Assembly: GCA_022819825.1 (NCBI GenBank)
Contig: JAJEGM010000053.1
Coordinates: 129,722 to 193,721, forward strand
DNA length: 64,000 nucleotides
Reading direction: 5' to 3'
Origin: Acidimicrobiia bacterium
GTDB taxonomy: Bacteria; Actinomycetota; Acidimicrobiia; Acidimicrobiales; Bin134
The notes beneath the pieces are model-generated. The model did not search any database. It was given only the letters and a program-made list of their open reading frames with translations, and had not been told where the DNA came from. Each line of letters opens with the position of its first letter. The stretch's first letter is position 1. Shown here piece after piece: positions 18,372 through 26,906 of this stretch. The translations under genes were made by a program, and so were the position numbers.

Positions 18372-19694
18372 GTGTCTCGGAGAATAGAGATCGAGCTAAC
18401 CAGCCAGCGGCCCGATGGCTCCTGGACGTGGCGAGCAGCTGGAGCGCGCGAGCCCAAGGGTGAACTATCCGGTGATCTGATCTCCTTTGCCGCCAGCGTG
18501 GGCGACGAGCTGACCGTCGAGGCCGAATTCCATATGGACGGCATTGAGATCATTGAGGTGTTTGAAGCCAAAGAGAAGCGCCCCATGCCGGAGACACTGG
18601 AGATCCTGGGCTCAGGTCGAGATCAGCCGCTGGTGACCACCCAGCTGGTGTCCAACCGAAAGAACCGGGGGCGCGACCGCGGCGACCGAGGAGAGGGTCA
18701 AGACCGCCGGGGCCGAGGAGACAGGAAGGACCGCGACCGGCAGGAGTCCCGTCGTGAGGATGACCGTCCCAAGGCCAAACGTCTGCGCCCGGACCGCGCC
18801 CACCGTCAGCGTTTGATCGAAAGCTTGCCTGAGGAGCAACAGCCCGTAGCCGAGAAGATGATGCGTGATGGCATCACTTCGGTCGAACAAGCCCTGCGAG
18901 ATCAGCGCAAGAAGGCTCGCGATGCCGCCCAAGCCAAGAAAAAGGCAGCTGAAGAGGCAGCCAAACCCGAAGATTCGGCCGAGTCAAAGAGCCCCGAAGC
19001 CGACGCCAAACCCGAAGAGCCCATTCCTGATACCGATGCCAAGCCTGAGAAACAACCGTCGAAAGGGAAGGCACCCGATTCAGACTCGTCTGACGATTTC
19101 CTGACTGTGGCCGTCAAGCTGCTTCCCGGCATGCGAACTGCGGAATGGCGGGATCGAGTTGAGGCCGCATTGGCTGGCATCGACGAGCTTGATCTCCGCG
19201 ATCTCCGATCTGTGGTGGTGGCCTCGGAGTCTGGAGCAACAGACGAAGATGCCAAAGCGCTGGCTGAGGAGCTTCGCACCAAGCTCACCGAGCGGGTTGA
19301 CCGGGAACACGCCGAATGGTTGGCCGAGGTCGCGGCCACGCTGGCCGATGGCCGGATGGTGCGGGCCCTGCGGCTCAGTTCCCGCCCTCCGAAGGCCGGG
19401 GTGCCCCTTCCTCAAGACATCGTTACCCGCCTCACCGAGGCGGCGAACGCGGCATTGACCAGCGAGACTCCATCCAAGCGCTGGATAACCGTTATGGGTG
19501 CGGTGGCCTTTTCCCCGGTGCGCCGAACCGTGGAGCCCATGGGAATCCCAGAGAAGCCCGATGAAGAACTGCTGGCTGAGGTCAAGAAGCTATCGGAGCG
19601 GATTCCCCACATTGCGGCTCTGTTCGGAGTGGAGCCCACCCCTCCCCCGAAGCGCCCCCGCCGACGGGCAGGCACTCCGGCGGCTAGCCGATAA
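18372..19694 (+). CDS. charged conserved-type protein of unknown function
   Basis: 440 residues, probably cytoplasmic. A small N-terminal beta-rich domain (about 1-75: RIEIELTSQRPDGSWTWRAA) is followed by an Arg/Asp/Gly-rich linker (RGRDRGDRGEGQDRRGRGD) typical of RNA-associated tails, a long Lys/Glu/Ala/Pro-rich low-complexity segment (about 165-245), and a helical C-terminal domain. I do not recognise the family. It begins at GTG 18372 and its end overlaps the convergent Nudix gene by 11 bases. RNA or ribosome association is only a guess from composition. Confidence 0.7.
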   Translation: MSRRIEIELTSQRPDGSWTWRAAGAREPKGELSGDLISFAASVGDELTVEAEFHMDGIEIIEVFEAKEKRPMPETLEILGSGRDQPLVTTQLVSNRKNRGRDRGDRGEGQDRRGRGDRKDRDRQESRREDDRPKAKRLRPDRAHRQRLIESLPEEQQPVAEKMMRDGITSVEQALRDQRKKARDAAQAKKKAAEEAAKPEDSAESKSPEADAKPEEPIPDTDAKPEKQPSKGKAPDSDSSDDFLTVAVKLLPGMRTAEWRDRVEAALAGIDELDLRDLRSVVVASESGATDEDAKALAEELRTKLTERVDREHAEWLAEVAATLADGRMVRALRLSSRPPKAGVPLPQDIVTRLTEAANAALTSETPSKRWITVMGAVAFSPVRRTVEPMGIPEKPDEELLAEVKKLSERIPHIAALFGVEPTPPPKRPRRRAGTPAASR

Positions 19695-20121
19695 CTTGAT
19701 GATCGCTCAGGAACTCCAGCAAGCCGTCTACCAAGTCCCACTCTTCTAGGTCATCAAGAGCCACCCACGCCGCGTCTGAGGCATCGGTAGCCGCCGTTGG
19801 CACCGCATCGGGCGCCACTGTGACCCAGTAGTCCACCACCACGTAGTGGCGTCGTCGGCCGATGAGCTCAGTCCAGCCCACCGCCTGGCCCACTTCTCCA
19901 TCAAGGGAGGTCTCCTCTCGCAGCTCGCGGCGAACAGCCTCAGCTAGAGTTTCCCCTTTCTTCACCCGCCCACCGGGTACCGACCACAGCCCTTCTCCTG
20001 GAGGACTACCCCGACGGATCAATAGAATGGCGCCGTCGCGAACCACTACAGCCCCGACACATAGCTCCGGTCCGCTCATATCTGCCCCATCAGCGTCGGC
20101 ACCTTCTGGAGTCCGGTTCAC
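19684..20121 (-). CDS. Nudix hydrolase
   Basis: Hydrolyses a nucleoside-diphosphate-linked substrate. The 145-residue protein has the full Nudix box (G-x5-E-x7-R-E-x-x-E-E) in GGRVKKGETLAEAV followed by RRELREET, which binds the metal. Substrate unknown; the family includes housecleaning pyrophosphatases such as MutT. GTG 20121 overlaps the GNAT stop; ATG 20079 is an alternative that still keeps the whole domain. Last gene of a four-gene overlapping operon. Confidence 0.9.
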   Translation of the reverse strand: MNRTPEGADADGADMSGPELCVGAVVVRDGAILLIRRGSPPGEGLWSVPGGRVKKGETLAEAVRRELREETSLDGEVGQAVGWTELIGRRRHYVVVDYWVTVAPDAVPTAATDASDAAWVALDDLEEWDLVDGLLEFLSDHQVIG

Positions 20122-20618
20122 GCTTCTGGCTCTTGATCGAGCTGCGTGTGCACGATGAGCGCATGGGCCGTCAGTTTGAACGTCTCGAAGAAGTTCTTGG
20201 CCTCGCGGTGGCCCGGAAGCACGAAAGCATCAATCGCCACCAGACCCTGTTCCTGAGCCCACTTCTTCAGGGCACCGAACAGTGACTCTCCCACTCCCAC
20301 CGAACGGGCATCAGGGGTCACGTATAGCTCGTCGATTCGAGCAATGAAGGATCCGTCCCGGCGCACAACCCGCTGAGCCCACCCGTATCCCACTACCGCT
20401 TCTTCCCATATCCCAACGACCACGAGAGCCTCTGGATCAGCCAACAGCTCGGCGAGATGATCTTCAAGAGGCTCGGAGGCGGCTTCCGTGGCCATCCAGC
20501 GCTCCCCTCCCCGGTATTCGAGGGCCTCGCGGCGGGCCTCCCGAGCTAAGTCGGCCACAATGCCAACTTCATCGAAATGAGCTGGTCGGGCCGTACCCTC
20601 TTTTGGCCGATCGCTCAC
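20118..20618 (-). CDS. GNAT-family N-acetyltransferase
   Basis: 166 residues. The acetyl-CoA-binding core is seen as ARIDELYVTPDARSVGVGESL (beta4-alpha3, with R-x-x-G-V-G replacing the usual Q/R-x-x-G-x-G/A), and VAIDAFVLPGHREAKNFFETF follows as beta5 and the last helix. Target unknown. GTG 20618 is favoured because CAGGT sits at good spacing; TTG 20624 overlapping the previous stop is possible. Translationally coupled to its neighbours. Confidence 0.85.
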   Translation of the reverse strand: MSDRPKEGTARPAHFDEVGIVADLAREARREALEYRGGERWMATEAASEPLEDHLAELLADPEALVVVGIWEEAVVGYGWAQRVVRRDGSFIARIDELYVTPDARSVGVGESLFGALKKWAQEQGLVAIDAFVLPGHREAKNFFETFKLTAHALIVHTQLDQEPEA

Positions 20619-20620
20619 GT

Positions 20621-20875
20621 TCAACCTGGCTCTAAATCAACGGGGTCGACGCTGGCCCCCGAAGGCTTCGAGGAATGGTCCAAAGCCATGCGGCCGAGCA
20701 GGCGAGCCGCTTCCAAATGGCGGCGACCCCGGGCCGCCAACTCGGAAGGCGGCGAGTCAACCGACAGCAAAAGCCCCACGGGAGCGTAGAGCACCGTATC
20801 AAGCAGACGGTCCATCGACTCGCGGGAGGAACCAGTCACCTCCCGGGAGGAATCGGCGTCATCGGTCGGGCTCAT
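20621..20875 (-). CDS. small conserved-type protein, unknown function
   Basis: 84 residues starting at ATG 20875, which overlaps the stop of the DUF4193-like gene (ATGA). A hydrophobic helix LLDTVLYAPVGLLLSV is followed by a basic helix (ELAARGRRHLEAARLLGRM). The pattern suggests peripheral membrane contact or a helical adaptor. I do not recognise the family. It sits between the DUF4193-like and GNAT genes in one operon. Confidence 0.7.
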   Translation of the reverse strand: MSPTDDADSSREVTGSSRESMDRLLDTVLYAPVGLLLSVDSPPSELAARGRRHLEAARLLGRMALDHSSKPSGASVDPVDLEPG

Positions 20876-21378
20876 AGCCGGGCCAAAGACGGACAGGGCT
20901 CTTCCCCCGAAGGACACCGGGGGTTCTCGCGGGACCCGAACTGGCTTGAGCTGACGATCAGGAAACACCCCTCGCAGGTCCACTCATTGTCTCGCTTGGG
21001 CGCGACCTGACCCGAGGCCTCAGGCGACGGGTCGGGAGTCTCCTCCTCGTCGTCCTCGTCGTCACCGGCGGCCAGGCGGTCTTTCAAAATGGTGTCGAGA
21101 TCGGCCTCGACGTTGTCGGGGTCGATGTCCTCCCCTTCGCCATCCTCATCATCGCCCGCGTTTGCGTTGCGAGCTGGCCCGTTGCTCCCGCTCTCTTCCT
21201 CTTCCTCGAGTTCCTCGTCGAGATCATCGTCGAGGTCGTCGTCTTCAAGATCGCCGTCTCCGAGGACAGCTTCGAACTCATCATCGAGGTCCTCGCCGAT
21301 GTCTTCGTCGAGGTCGTCGATGGCGCTTTCGTCGAACTCCTCGTCCGGCATCTCGTCGTGCTCGTCAGGGTCTGTCAT
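20872..21378 (-). CDS. DUF4193-like acidic protein with Cys-pair tail
   Basis: 168 residues. The first 115 or so are extraordinarily acidic (runs such as DDLDDDLDEELEEEEE), probably disordered. The C-terminal tail reads WTCEGCFLIVSSSQF, then PRCPSGEEPCP, a four-cysteine zinc-ribbon-like end that resembles DUF4193 proteins of actinobacteria (which have CxxCFL). DUF4193 proteins are usually about 100 residues, so the acidic part is extended here. First gene of the operon with the small helical protein, GNAT and Nudix; AGCAGGGGAGC is its ribosome site. Confidence 0.75.
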   Translation of the reverse strand: MTDPDEHDEMPDEEFDESAIDDLDEDIGEDLDDEFEAVLGDGDLEDDDLDDDLDEELEEEEESGSNGPARNANAGDDEDGEGEDIDPDNVEADLDTILKDRLAAGDDEDDEEETPDPSPEASGQVAPKRDNEWTCEGCFLIVSSSQFGSRENPRCPSGEEPCPSLARL

Positions 21379-21494
21379 GCTCCCCTGCTACCTCCTCAGG
21401 CAATCCGATCAGCGCGGATCATAGACACCGGCGCGCCCACAATGTGCGCACTTACCCGTTCAATCTTCCATTTGGCCAAAAGAGCATCTCTAGC

Positions 21495-23111
21495 TCATGC
21501 CCGCTCTCGAACCTGGCGACGCTCTTCTGCTCGAAGTTCGGCATCCAGGCGGCCAAGCGGTGGTTCTTCGCTGAGGTCGACAAAACGCATCATCTCTGCC
21601 ACTGCCGGGTGGCCGGCCTCATCGCGGATAAGCCGCCACATGTCCTGCCCGATCTCCCGGTACACCGAGTGGCCCTGAGGAGTGGTGCGCAGCTCGATAA
21701 GGTGCATTGCGGCCCTGGCGTTGATGCTCATGTTGAAGCGCACCTTGTAGGCAAAGCTCACCGCATAGGGAGCCTGTTCGGGGAAATCTCGGTTCAAGAG
21801 GCCGTACAAGTCGGCTGAGCGATCCATGGCCTCTTTGAAGACCGGAGCACATCCCGCGGCTTTCACCGACTCAGGAAGGGTGAAGCCGTGTCGGGGGCTG
21901 AGCTTCTGCCATTCAAGGGTGAGCATGCGATGGCGCTGGAGATCCCGAAAGGCACCGTAGTCGGCCAATATGTCGAACCGGTAGAAGGAACGCTCCAAGG
22001 CCCGTCCGGGCTTGTGGCGGCGATTGGCCCGTTCGCCGACGTATGCCCGCACGACGGAGAGGCGGTCTTCTGCCCCCATCGCCCGAACCTCTCGTTCTAG
22101 TTGCTCTTCCGAGAAATGGGTGTAGGGATAGAGCATGGACGCCACCATCTTGATCTCGGCGTCTGGGTCGAAATCCACCAACCGCACCGTCGGAGCTTCA
22201 TCGATTGGCAGGTCGGCCGGCAGTAGGTAGTCGACCACGCTCTCCATCGACTCTTGGACGTCGCCCATGTAGCGACTCCACGCCACCCCTCGGTTCTCTA
22301 GATCCACCCGCTTCAAGAAGGAAGGGATGACCTTGCGCAGCTCGGTCAACATCAATTCGGCATAGGCCTGCACTTCCGGTAGTTCGTGAGCCCGCATTCG
22401 AAGCAGCAGCAGTTCGTAGGATTGGCCGGTGCCGTAGATGCCCACGTTGGACACGGTTGCCGCAGGCAGCACCCCCCGAACCGCATCCAGGGCCTTAGCC
22501 CGGATCGCTTGGCGATAGGCGAAGTCGGAGGAGTCCGAGTCCCTGGGGGTGTGCTCGCGGTAGAAGTCGGTCATGGCAGGCAGGAGTTGGCCGTAGGCCT
22601 CGAACATTCGGTCCATGTCGCTCACGTAGCGGCCCGACAGAGGAGACTCCCCAACCTGGGGATCGCGGTAGTAGCGATAACGGCCGCCGATCCGAGCGAG
22701 GTAGTCGATATACCGCGTGGACTGCTCCAGATATGACATAAGCCGACCCCACTCCAGCACCTTGGTCAAGATGTTGGAGGCCTGCTCGCAGGCCAAGTGG
22801 ACGCCGCCCAACTGGGCAACCGAATCGTCCCCATATTCAAAGAAAACCCGGTCGTATAGCTCCTCGGCTCGGCGCAACCCCACGGTGGCGTCGATAGTCA
22901 CGTCACCACTGATGTCCAGTTCGCCGACAAACTCGTCCAAGAACAGCCGACGCAGCGACTTGGCCGAACGGCTATAGCGGGCAAACAGTGCCCCCTTGAC
23001 CACCTCGGGCAGGTTGACGAGGGCGAACACCGGCTGATCCAGGTTGGTGAAGTACCGGCGGAGGATGTCCGCCTCTTCATTGGTGAACTGTTCAGCGACG
23101 TACTGAGTCAT
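21495..23111 (-). CDS. thyX: fused double-domain ThyX-like protein
   Basis: 538 residues, about twice a normal flavin-dependent thymidylate synthase, with two ThyX-like halves. Half 1 has WGRLMSYLEQSTRYIDY (121-137), matching the motif R-H-R-x-x-S-x-x-E-x-S-x-R except that the first R-H is lost, and ends with ARGVLPAAT-like VRGVLPAATVS. Half 2 has LQRHRMLTLEW (391-401), keeping R-H-R but losing the Ser/Glu/Ser/Arg part, and ends with NMSINARAAMHLIELRTTPQG. ThyX converts dUMP to dTMP using FAD and methylene-tetrahydrofolate in a tetramer. Whether this fused protein is active is open. It overlaps the M20 peptidase stop as ATGA. Confidence 0.85.
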   Translation of the reverse strand: MTQYVAEQFTNEEADILRRYFTNLDQPVFALVNLPEVVKGALFARYSRSAKSLRRLFLDEFVGELDISGDVTIDATVGLRRAEELYDRVFFEYGDDSVAQLGGVHLACEQASNILTKVLEWGRLMSYLEQSTRYIDYLARIGGRYRYYRDPQVGESPLSGRYVSDMDRMFEAYGQLLPAMTDFYREHTPRDSDSSDFAYRQAIRAKALDAVRGVLPAATVSNVGIYGTGQSYELLLLRMRAHELPEVQAYAELMLTELRKVIPSFLKRVDLENRGVAWSRYMGDVQESMESVVDYLLPADLPIDEAPTVRLVDFDPDAEIKMVASMLYPYTHFSEEQLEREVRAMGAEDRLSVVRAYVGERANRRHKPGRALERSFYRFDILADYGAFRDLQRHRMLTLEWQKLSPRHGFTLPESVKAAGCAPVFKEAMDRSADLYGLLNRDFPEQAPYAVSFAYKVRFNMSINARAAMHLIELRTTPQGHSVYREIGQDMWRLIRDEAGHPAVAEMMRFVDLSEEPPLGRLDAELRAEERRQVRERA

Positions 23112-24286
23112 TGCAGGCTGTGAACGAGCTCATCGCTAGCCCGCTCCAACGCGTCTGGATCCAACCACAGATCGGCCACTGTCATAGCCATGATCTTTGC
23201 TCCGTCCAACACCGCCTGGTCGCCGCTCTGCGATTCCGCATAGTGAGCGAATTCCGGGGTGTGGATGGCCACATGCTCGGGGGCAACCTTGATCATGGGA
23301 TGGATCGACGGCACAGCATGGCTCACATTTCCCATGTCGGTGCTGCCCACCACTGCATAGGACGACCGAGGCTCGCTCACCACTCTCCCGGTGGCCGCGG
23401 CATTCCCGGCATAGAACTCCAGCATGACTTGGTTGTTGATCATGTCGGCATAAATCGGTGCCTTGCACCGGCATTCGATATCCACCCCAGCGGCGGCAGC
23501 ACCGGCTTTAAGACAAGACACAACCCTTTCCCGCAGCTCCGCGAGACTATCGAGCTTGGGGGATCGGACGTACCACTCCGCAGCAGCCTCGTGGGGAACG
23601 ATGTTCGGCTTATCTCCCGCCCGAGTGAAAATGCCATGGATCCGCTCGTCGGGCCGTATGTGCTGGCGGAGCGCAGCCACATTCATGTATCCCAAGACCG
23701 CGCCGTCGAGGGCGTTGCGGCCCTTGTGGGGCGCGGCGGACGCGTGGGCCGACTGGCCGGTGTAGGTCACATCCAATTGCTCTACCGCGATGGCGTTCAT
23801 CAAGGTGAGCTCGTGGTTGGCGGGATGAACCATCATGGCCGCGCTGATGCCCTCGAAGGCCCCCCTCTCCAACAGGAAGCACTTGCCTCCCCCGCCTTCC
23901 TCGGCGGGTGTGCCGATGATGCTGACCCGCCCGCCAATTTCTTCAGCTAGCGAAGCTGCCGCCAACCCGGCGCCTAGCCCGGCTGCTGCGATCACGTTGT
24001 GACCGCAAGCGTGCCCAATCTCGGGCAACGCGTCGTACTCGCAAATCACCGCAATATGAGGACCGGCCTGGCCGGCTCGGGCTACGAACGCCGTGTCGAG
24101 GCCGAATGCCGACCGCTCCACCTCCAGACCCTCGTCTTCCAAGACGGAGCAGAGCAGATCGTGGGCGGTGTGCTCCTCAAAACACAGTTCTGGGGTTTCG
24201 TGGATTTGATGGGAGACGCTGAGCAGGCGCGCTTCTCGGGCATTGACCTCCGAGACCATCTGCTGCTTGGCCACATCGGGAGTCAT
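23108..24286 (-). CDS. M20-family metallopeptidase/amidohydrolase
   Basis: 392 residues from ATG 24286; the open frame extends to 24742 but the extra part overlaps the next gene and has no homology. Metal-site motifs are visible: CEYDALPEIGHACGHN and PAEEGGGGK, followed by the dimerisation insert (YTGQSAHASAAPHKGRNALD). The set resembles the AbgB/amidohydrolase branch that cleaves N-acyl or aminobenzoyl-glutamate-type bonds. Overlap with the ThyX-like start suggests co-translation, which would suit a folate-related hydrolase, but that is inference. Confidence 0.9.
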   Translation of the reverse strand: MTPDVAKQQMVSEVNAREARLLSVSHQIHETPELCFEEHTAHDLLCSVLEDEGLEVERSAFGLDTAFVARAGQAGPHIAVICEYDALPEIGHACGHNVIAAAGLGAGLAAASLAEEIGGRVSIIGTPAEEGGGGKCFLLERGAFEGISAAMMVHPANHELTLMNAIAVEQLDVTYTGQSAHASAAPHKGRNALDGAVLGYMNVAALRQHIRPDERIHGIFTRAGDKPNIVPHEAAAEWYVRSPKLDSLAELRERVVSCLKAGAAAAGVDIECRCKAPIYADMINNQVMLEFYAGNAAATGRVVSEPRSSYAVVGSTDMGNVSHAVPSIHPMIKVAPEHVAIHTPEFAHYAESQSGDQAVLDGAKIMAMTVADLWLDPDALERASDELVHSLQ

Positions 24287-24339
24287 TGGGCGAATGCTAC
24301 TTGTCTCGTCGTGGATCATCGCGGCATTGCAGTCGTCAC

Positions 24340-24951
24340 TCACACCACGACAATGAGTGCTGCTGGCTCCACTCGGATCGACAAGTTGGAGGCCTTTTGC
24401 ACTGGCTGTCCGTCTAGCTCCACCATCAGCGGCCGCTCGAGCTCTACTTGGAAAGCCCCAATGCGGCGGTACCGAATCTGGGGATGGGGCAGGTGGTCTC
24501 CGGTGCCCACCCGGCGTAGGGCCCGCAGCCGGTCTCGGACCGATAGACGGCCATGGGAGACGTCTAGCAATCCGTCTCCTGGATGGGCCTTGGGTCCAAG
24601 GTTCCAGCTTTCCCACCAGGCCGCGTTCATGGCCACTAGCGCCTCGCCAGCCCACCCCTTTCTCCGAGCCGCGAGGTGGGCGCAGAACCAGAACAGACGC
24701 CCATCCAGCAGTACTGCTCCGAGGTCCACTGCGAACCTCCACGCTTCCGGTGAGCGAATGGCCTCGGCATCACCCCTTCCTCCGAGGGTGCGGCACAGAT
24801 CACCTCCCAACAACCCCAGCTCGGGCAGCGGACGATTGGCCCGACGGGCATCTTCGATCACTGACCGGGCCTCGGCGTCGCTGCTCACCAACACGCCGTC
24901 AGCGCCAAGACCTCCAGATTCGCCCCAATCCTTACCCTGCTGTATCGGCAT
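24340..24951 (-). CDS. diacylglycerol-kinase-like protein, truncated and degenerate
   Basis: 203 residues against about 300 for DAGK/YegS lipid kinases. The C-terminal lipid-kinase domain is recognisable (HPGDGLLDVSHGRLSVRDRL and FQVELERPLMVELDGQPV). The N-terminal catalytic domain is shortened: the ATP-site G-G-D-G-T appears to be replaced by VSSDAEARS, and the G-T-x-N-D-x-A-R region reads GGDLCRTLG. It is therefore probably not an active kinase and may be a lipid-binding relic. ATG 24951 lies inside the end of tatC (20-base overlap). Confidence 0.6.
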   Translation of the reverse strand: MPIQQGKDWGESGGLGADGVLVSSDAEARSVIEDARRANRPLPELGLLGGDLCRTLGGRGDAEAIRSPEAWRFAVDLGAVLLDGRLFWFCAHLAARRKGWAGEALVAMNAAWWESWNLGPKAHPGDGLLDVSHGRLSVRDRLRALRRVGTGDHLPHPQIRYRRIGAFQVELERPLMVELDGQPVQKASNLSIRVEPAALIVVV

Positions 24952-25771
24952 TGGCTTCTACCTCTTCGACCGCCTGACGCCGTTGTCGGCGGTCCCGCAA
25001 CCAGCCGATTCCTATTGCAGCCTCATAGAACAGGTACATGGGCGCCGACAGCACCATGAGTGTGAACGGGTCTCCGCTAGGAGTAATCACCGCAACCAGG
25101 GCGACAATGCCCACAATGGCGAATCGCCTCCCTCGTATCAGCTGTCGGTAGTGGATGATCCCGGCCATCTGCAAGAACACCAGCAGGATGGGGAATTCGA
25201 AGCCGATTCCGAACGCAGCCATCATCTTGATGACGAACGACAAGTACTTGGCCGGCGAGAAGCCGGTCACCAAGTCTTCGCCGCCGATGGAGGCCAAGAA
25301 ATTAAGCGCCCGGGGGATGCTCCAATACGCGAGGCCAGCTCCCAAGGCAAAGAGCAGGGCTCCTATCACGGTGAAGGCGGCCGCGTGACGGCGCTCGCGG
25401 GGATACAGGCCGGGCTGCACGAACCTCCATATCTGCCAGAGCACCACCGGGATTGCCAGCGTGAGCCCTCCGTAGCCCGCCACGGTCAAACGCACCGAGA
25501 ACGGCTCCAGCGGGTCGAGCACCAACAGCTCACAGCCACCGAAGAGGTTTTGACGGGTTGCCTCTTCGGCCACCGCTTCTTCGGGGACCACGTCGCAATA
25601 GGGCTGGACCAACCGGTCCAATATCTGGGGGTAGAACACCCAGCACACAACTGCGCCGGCCACCACGGCCAAAATGCTCTTGATGAGCCGTGATCGCAAC
25701 TCGACCAGGTGCCCCATCAAGGGCATGGTTCCATCGCTGGACCGGAGGCGGCCCTCCCCCTGGTCGCTCAC
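24932..25771 (-). CDS. tatC: Sec-independent translocase TatC
   Basis: Core membrane receptor of the twin-arginine export pathway for folded proteins. 279 residues with six hydrophobic segments. The N-terminal MGHLVELRSRL matches the family's H-L-x-E-L-R-x-R, and GIGFEFPILLVFL carries the conserved F-E-x-P in TM4. A first periplasmic loop with two cysteines is longer than usual. GTG 25771 overlaps the TatA stop (GTGA), so the two are made together. It lies downstream of the proteasome region, as in mycobacteria, where tatAC follow pafABC. Confidence 0.97.
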   Translation of the reverse strand: MSDQGEGRLRSSDGTMPLMGHLVELRSRLIKSILAVVAGAVVCWVFYPQILDRLVQPYCDVVPEEAVAEEATRQNLFGGCELLVLDPLEPFSVRLTVAGYGGLTLAIPVVLWQIWRFVQPGLYPRERRHAAAFTVIGALLFALGAGLAYWSIPRALNFLASIGGEDLVTGFSPAKYLSFVIKMMAAFGIGFEFPILLVFLQMAGIIHYRQLIRGRRFAIVGIVALVAVITPSGDPFTLMVLSAPMYLFYEAAIGIGWLRDRRQRRQAVEEVEANADTAG

Positions 25772-26067
25772 TGGCTGCTTGGCGGTGGGTCGGAGGTCTG
25801 TTCAGTCTGTGTCTTCGACTCCTCGTTCCCCGGGCTGCTTCCCTGCCTGCTCTGTTCAACGGCAAGCTGGCCGCGCTGGCGGGCTTCAGCCTCTATGGGC
25901 TCGTCCAGGGCATTTTGCAGCTCCTGCTGAAACCCAGTGGAGATCTTTCGGACTTGACGAAGGACGTTCCCGATCTGGCGAGCTGCTCCCGGCAATTTCT
26001 CTGGTCCAAGCACAACCAGGGCCACCACCACAATCACCGCGATCTCAGCCCATCCGAGGTTGCCCAC
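25768..26067 (-). CDS. tatA: TatA/TatB-type translocase subunit
   Basis: 99 residues: short N-terminal membrane helix (LGWAEIAVIVVVALVVLGP), the F/L-G-P-x-K-L-P hinge (LGPEKLP), an amphipathic helix (GAARQIGNVLRQVRKI) and a disordered Gln/Ser/Glu tail. It oligomerises with TatC to form the export pore. Glu after the GP hinge and the longish tail would also fit TatB. It starts at GTG 26067. Confidence 0.9.
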   Translation of the reverse strand: MGNLGWAEIAVIVVVALVVLGPEKLPGAARQIGNVLRQVRKISTGFQQELQNALDEPIEAEARQRGQLAVEQSRQGSSPGNEESKTQTEQTSDPPPSSQ

Positions 26068-26082
26068 ACCGAGAGGCTACCG

Positions 26083-26159
26083 CTACCTATCCTTTACAGG
26101 GCTGCTCAAGGCGTGACCATCACTACCTATACTCCGCAAGGCTGCTCAAGGTTTGACTA
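26083..26159. repeat. duplicated block in the tatA/GDPD divergent spacer
   Basis: Two diverged copies of 37 bases (26083-26119 and 26123-26159; about 29 matches; period 40) fill the gap between divergent tatA and the GDPD gene. Each begins CTACCTAT and holds GGCTGCTCAAGG. The second copy contains TATACT (26128-26133), a good -10 for the GDPD gene, and the first copy has TATCCT there. Confidence 0.55.
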
Positions 26160-26906
26160 ATGGCCCCAAGGATTCCCGCCCTTCTCATACCCCCAATTGG
26201 ATTCGCCCATCGGGGGGCTCGAGCCCACGAACAGGAGAACACGCTGGCCGCGTTCAGCCGGGCATTGGAAATGGGGGCCACTGGCTTGGAGAGCGATGCC
26301 TGGGTGACCGCCGATGGGCTGGCCGTGCTTGACCATGACGGTGTTGTTCGGATGGGCCGCTGGCAGCGGAAACGGCCCATTCCCGATTGCCGGCGAGACG
26401 AACTTCCCGACCACATCCCCAGCCTGGCCGAGCTCTATAGCAAGTGCGGCGGAGGTTTCGAGCTGTCCCTTGACCTGAAAGATCCTGACGCGGCTTCCGC
26501 GGTGGTCGCCAGTGTGGACGAGGCCGCAGACCGCACCGGGCTTCCACTTCGTCGGCGGCTATGGCTGTGCCACCCCGATGTGGACACCCTGGTCGAACTC
26601 CGAAACCTCTGGCCCGATGTGCGCCTGTGCAATTCCACCCGGCTGAGTCGTATGGACGGGGGGCCGGAGCGACGCGCCGCAGTGCTGGCCGAGGCCGCCA
26701 TCGACTCGGTGAACCTGCATCAGACCGACTGGACCGGTGGTCTGGTAACCCTCTTCCACCGGTTTGGAATCCTCTGCTTCGGCTGGGATGCCCAGCAACC
26801 CCGAGTGCTCAGAGAGCTGCTGGACATGGGCATCGACGCGGTGTACAGCGACCACGTCGACCGCATGAGAGAGGCGCTGACAAGCTGGTACCCTGAGGAG
26901 CAATGA
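26160..26906 (+). CDS. glycerophosphodiester phosphodiesterase (GDPD)
   Basis: 248 residues. Hydrolyses glycerophosphodiesters to glycerol 3-phosphate and an alcohol. The catalytic His-Arg-Gly is FAHRGA (H17), followed by QENTLAAF, the metal-site LESDAW and the second catalytic His in VLDHDG. Later ELSLDLKDPD and the C-terminal MGIDAVYSD also fit GDPD. There is no signal peptide, so it is probably cytoplasmic. The stop overlaps the next start (ATGA), pairing it with a metal-type ABC ATPase, an unusual partner. Confidence 0.9.
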   Translation: MAPRIPALLIPPIGFAHRGARAHEQENTLAAFSRALEMGATGLESDAWVTADGLAVLDHDGVVRMGRWQRKRPIPDCRRDELPDHIPSLAELYSKCGGGFELSLDLKDPDAASAVVASVDEAADRTGLPLRRRLWLCHPDVDTLVELRNLWPDVRLCNSTRLSRMDGGPERRAAVLAEAAIDSVNLHQTDWTGGLVTLFHRFGILCFGWDAQQPRVLRELLDMGIDAVYSDHVDRMREALTSWYPEEQ

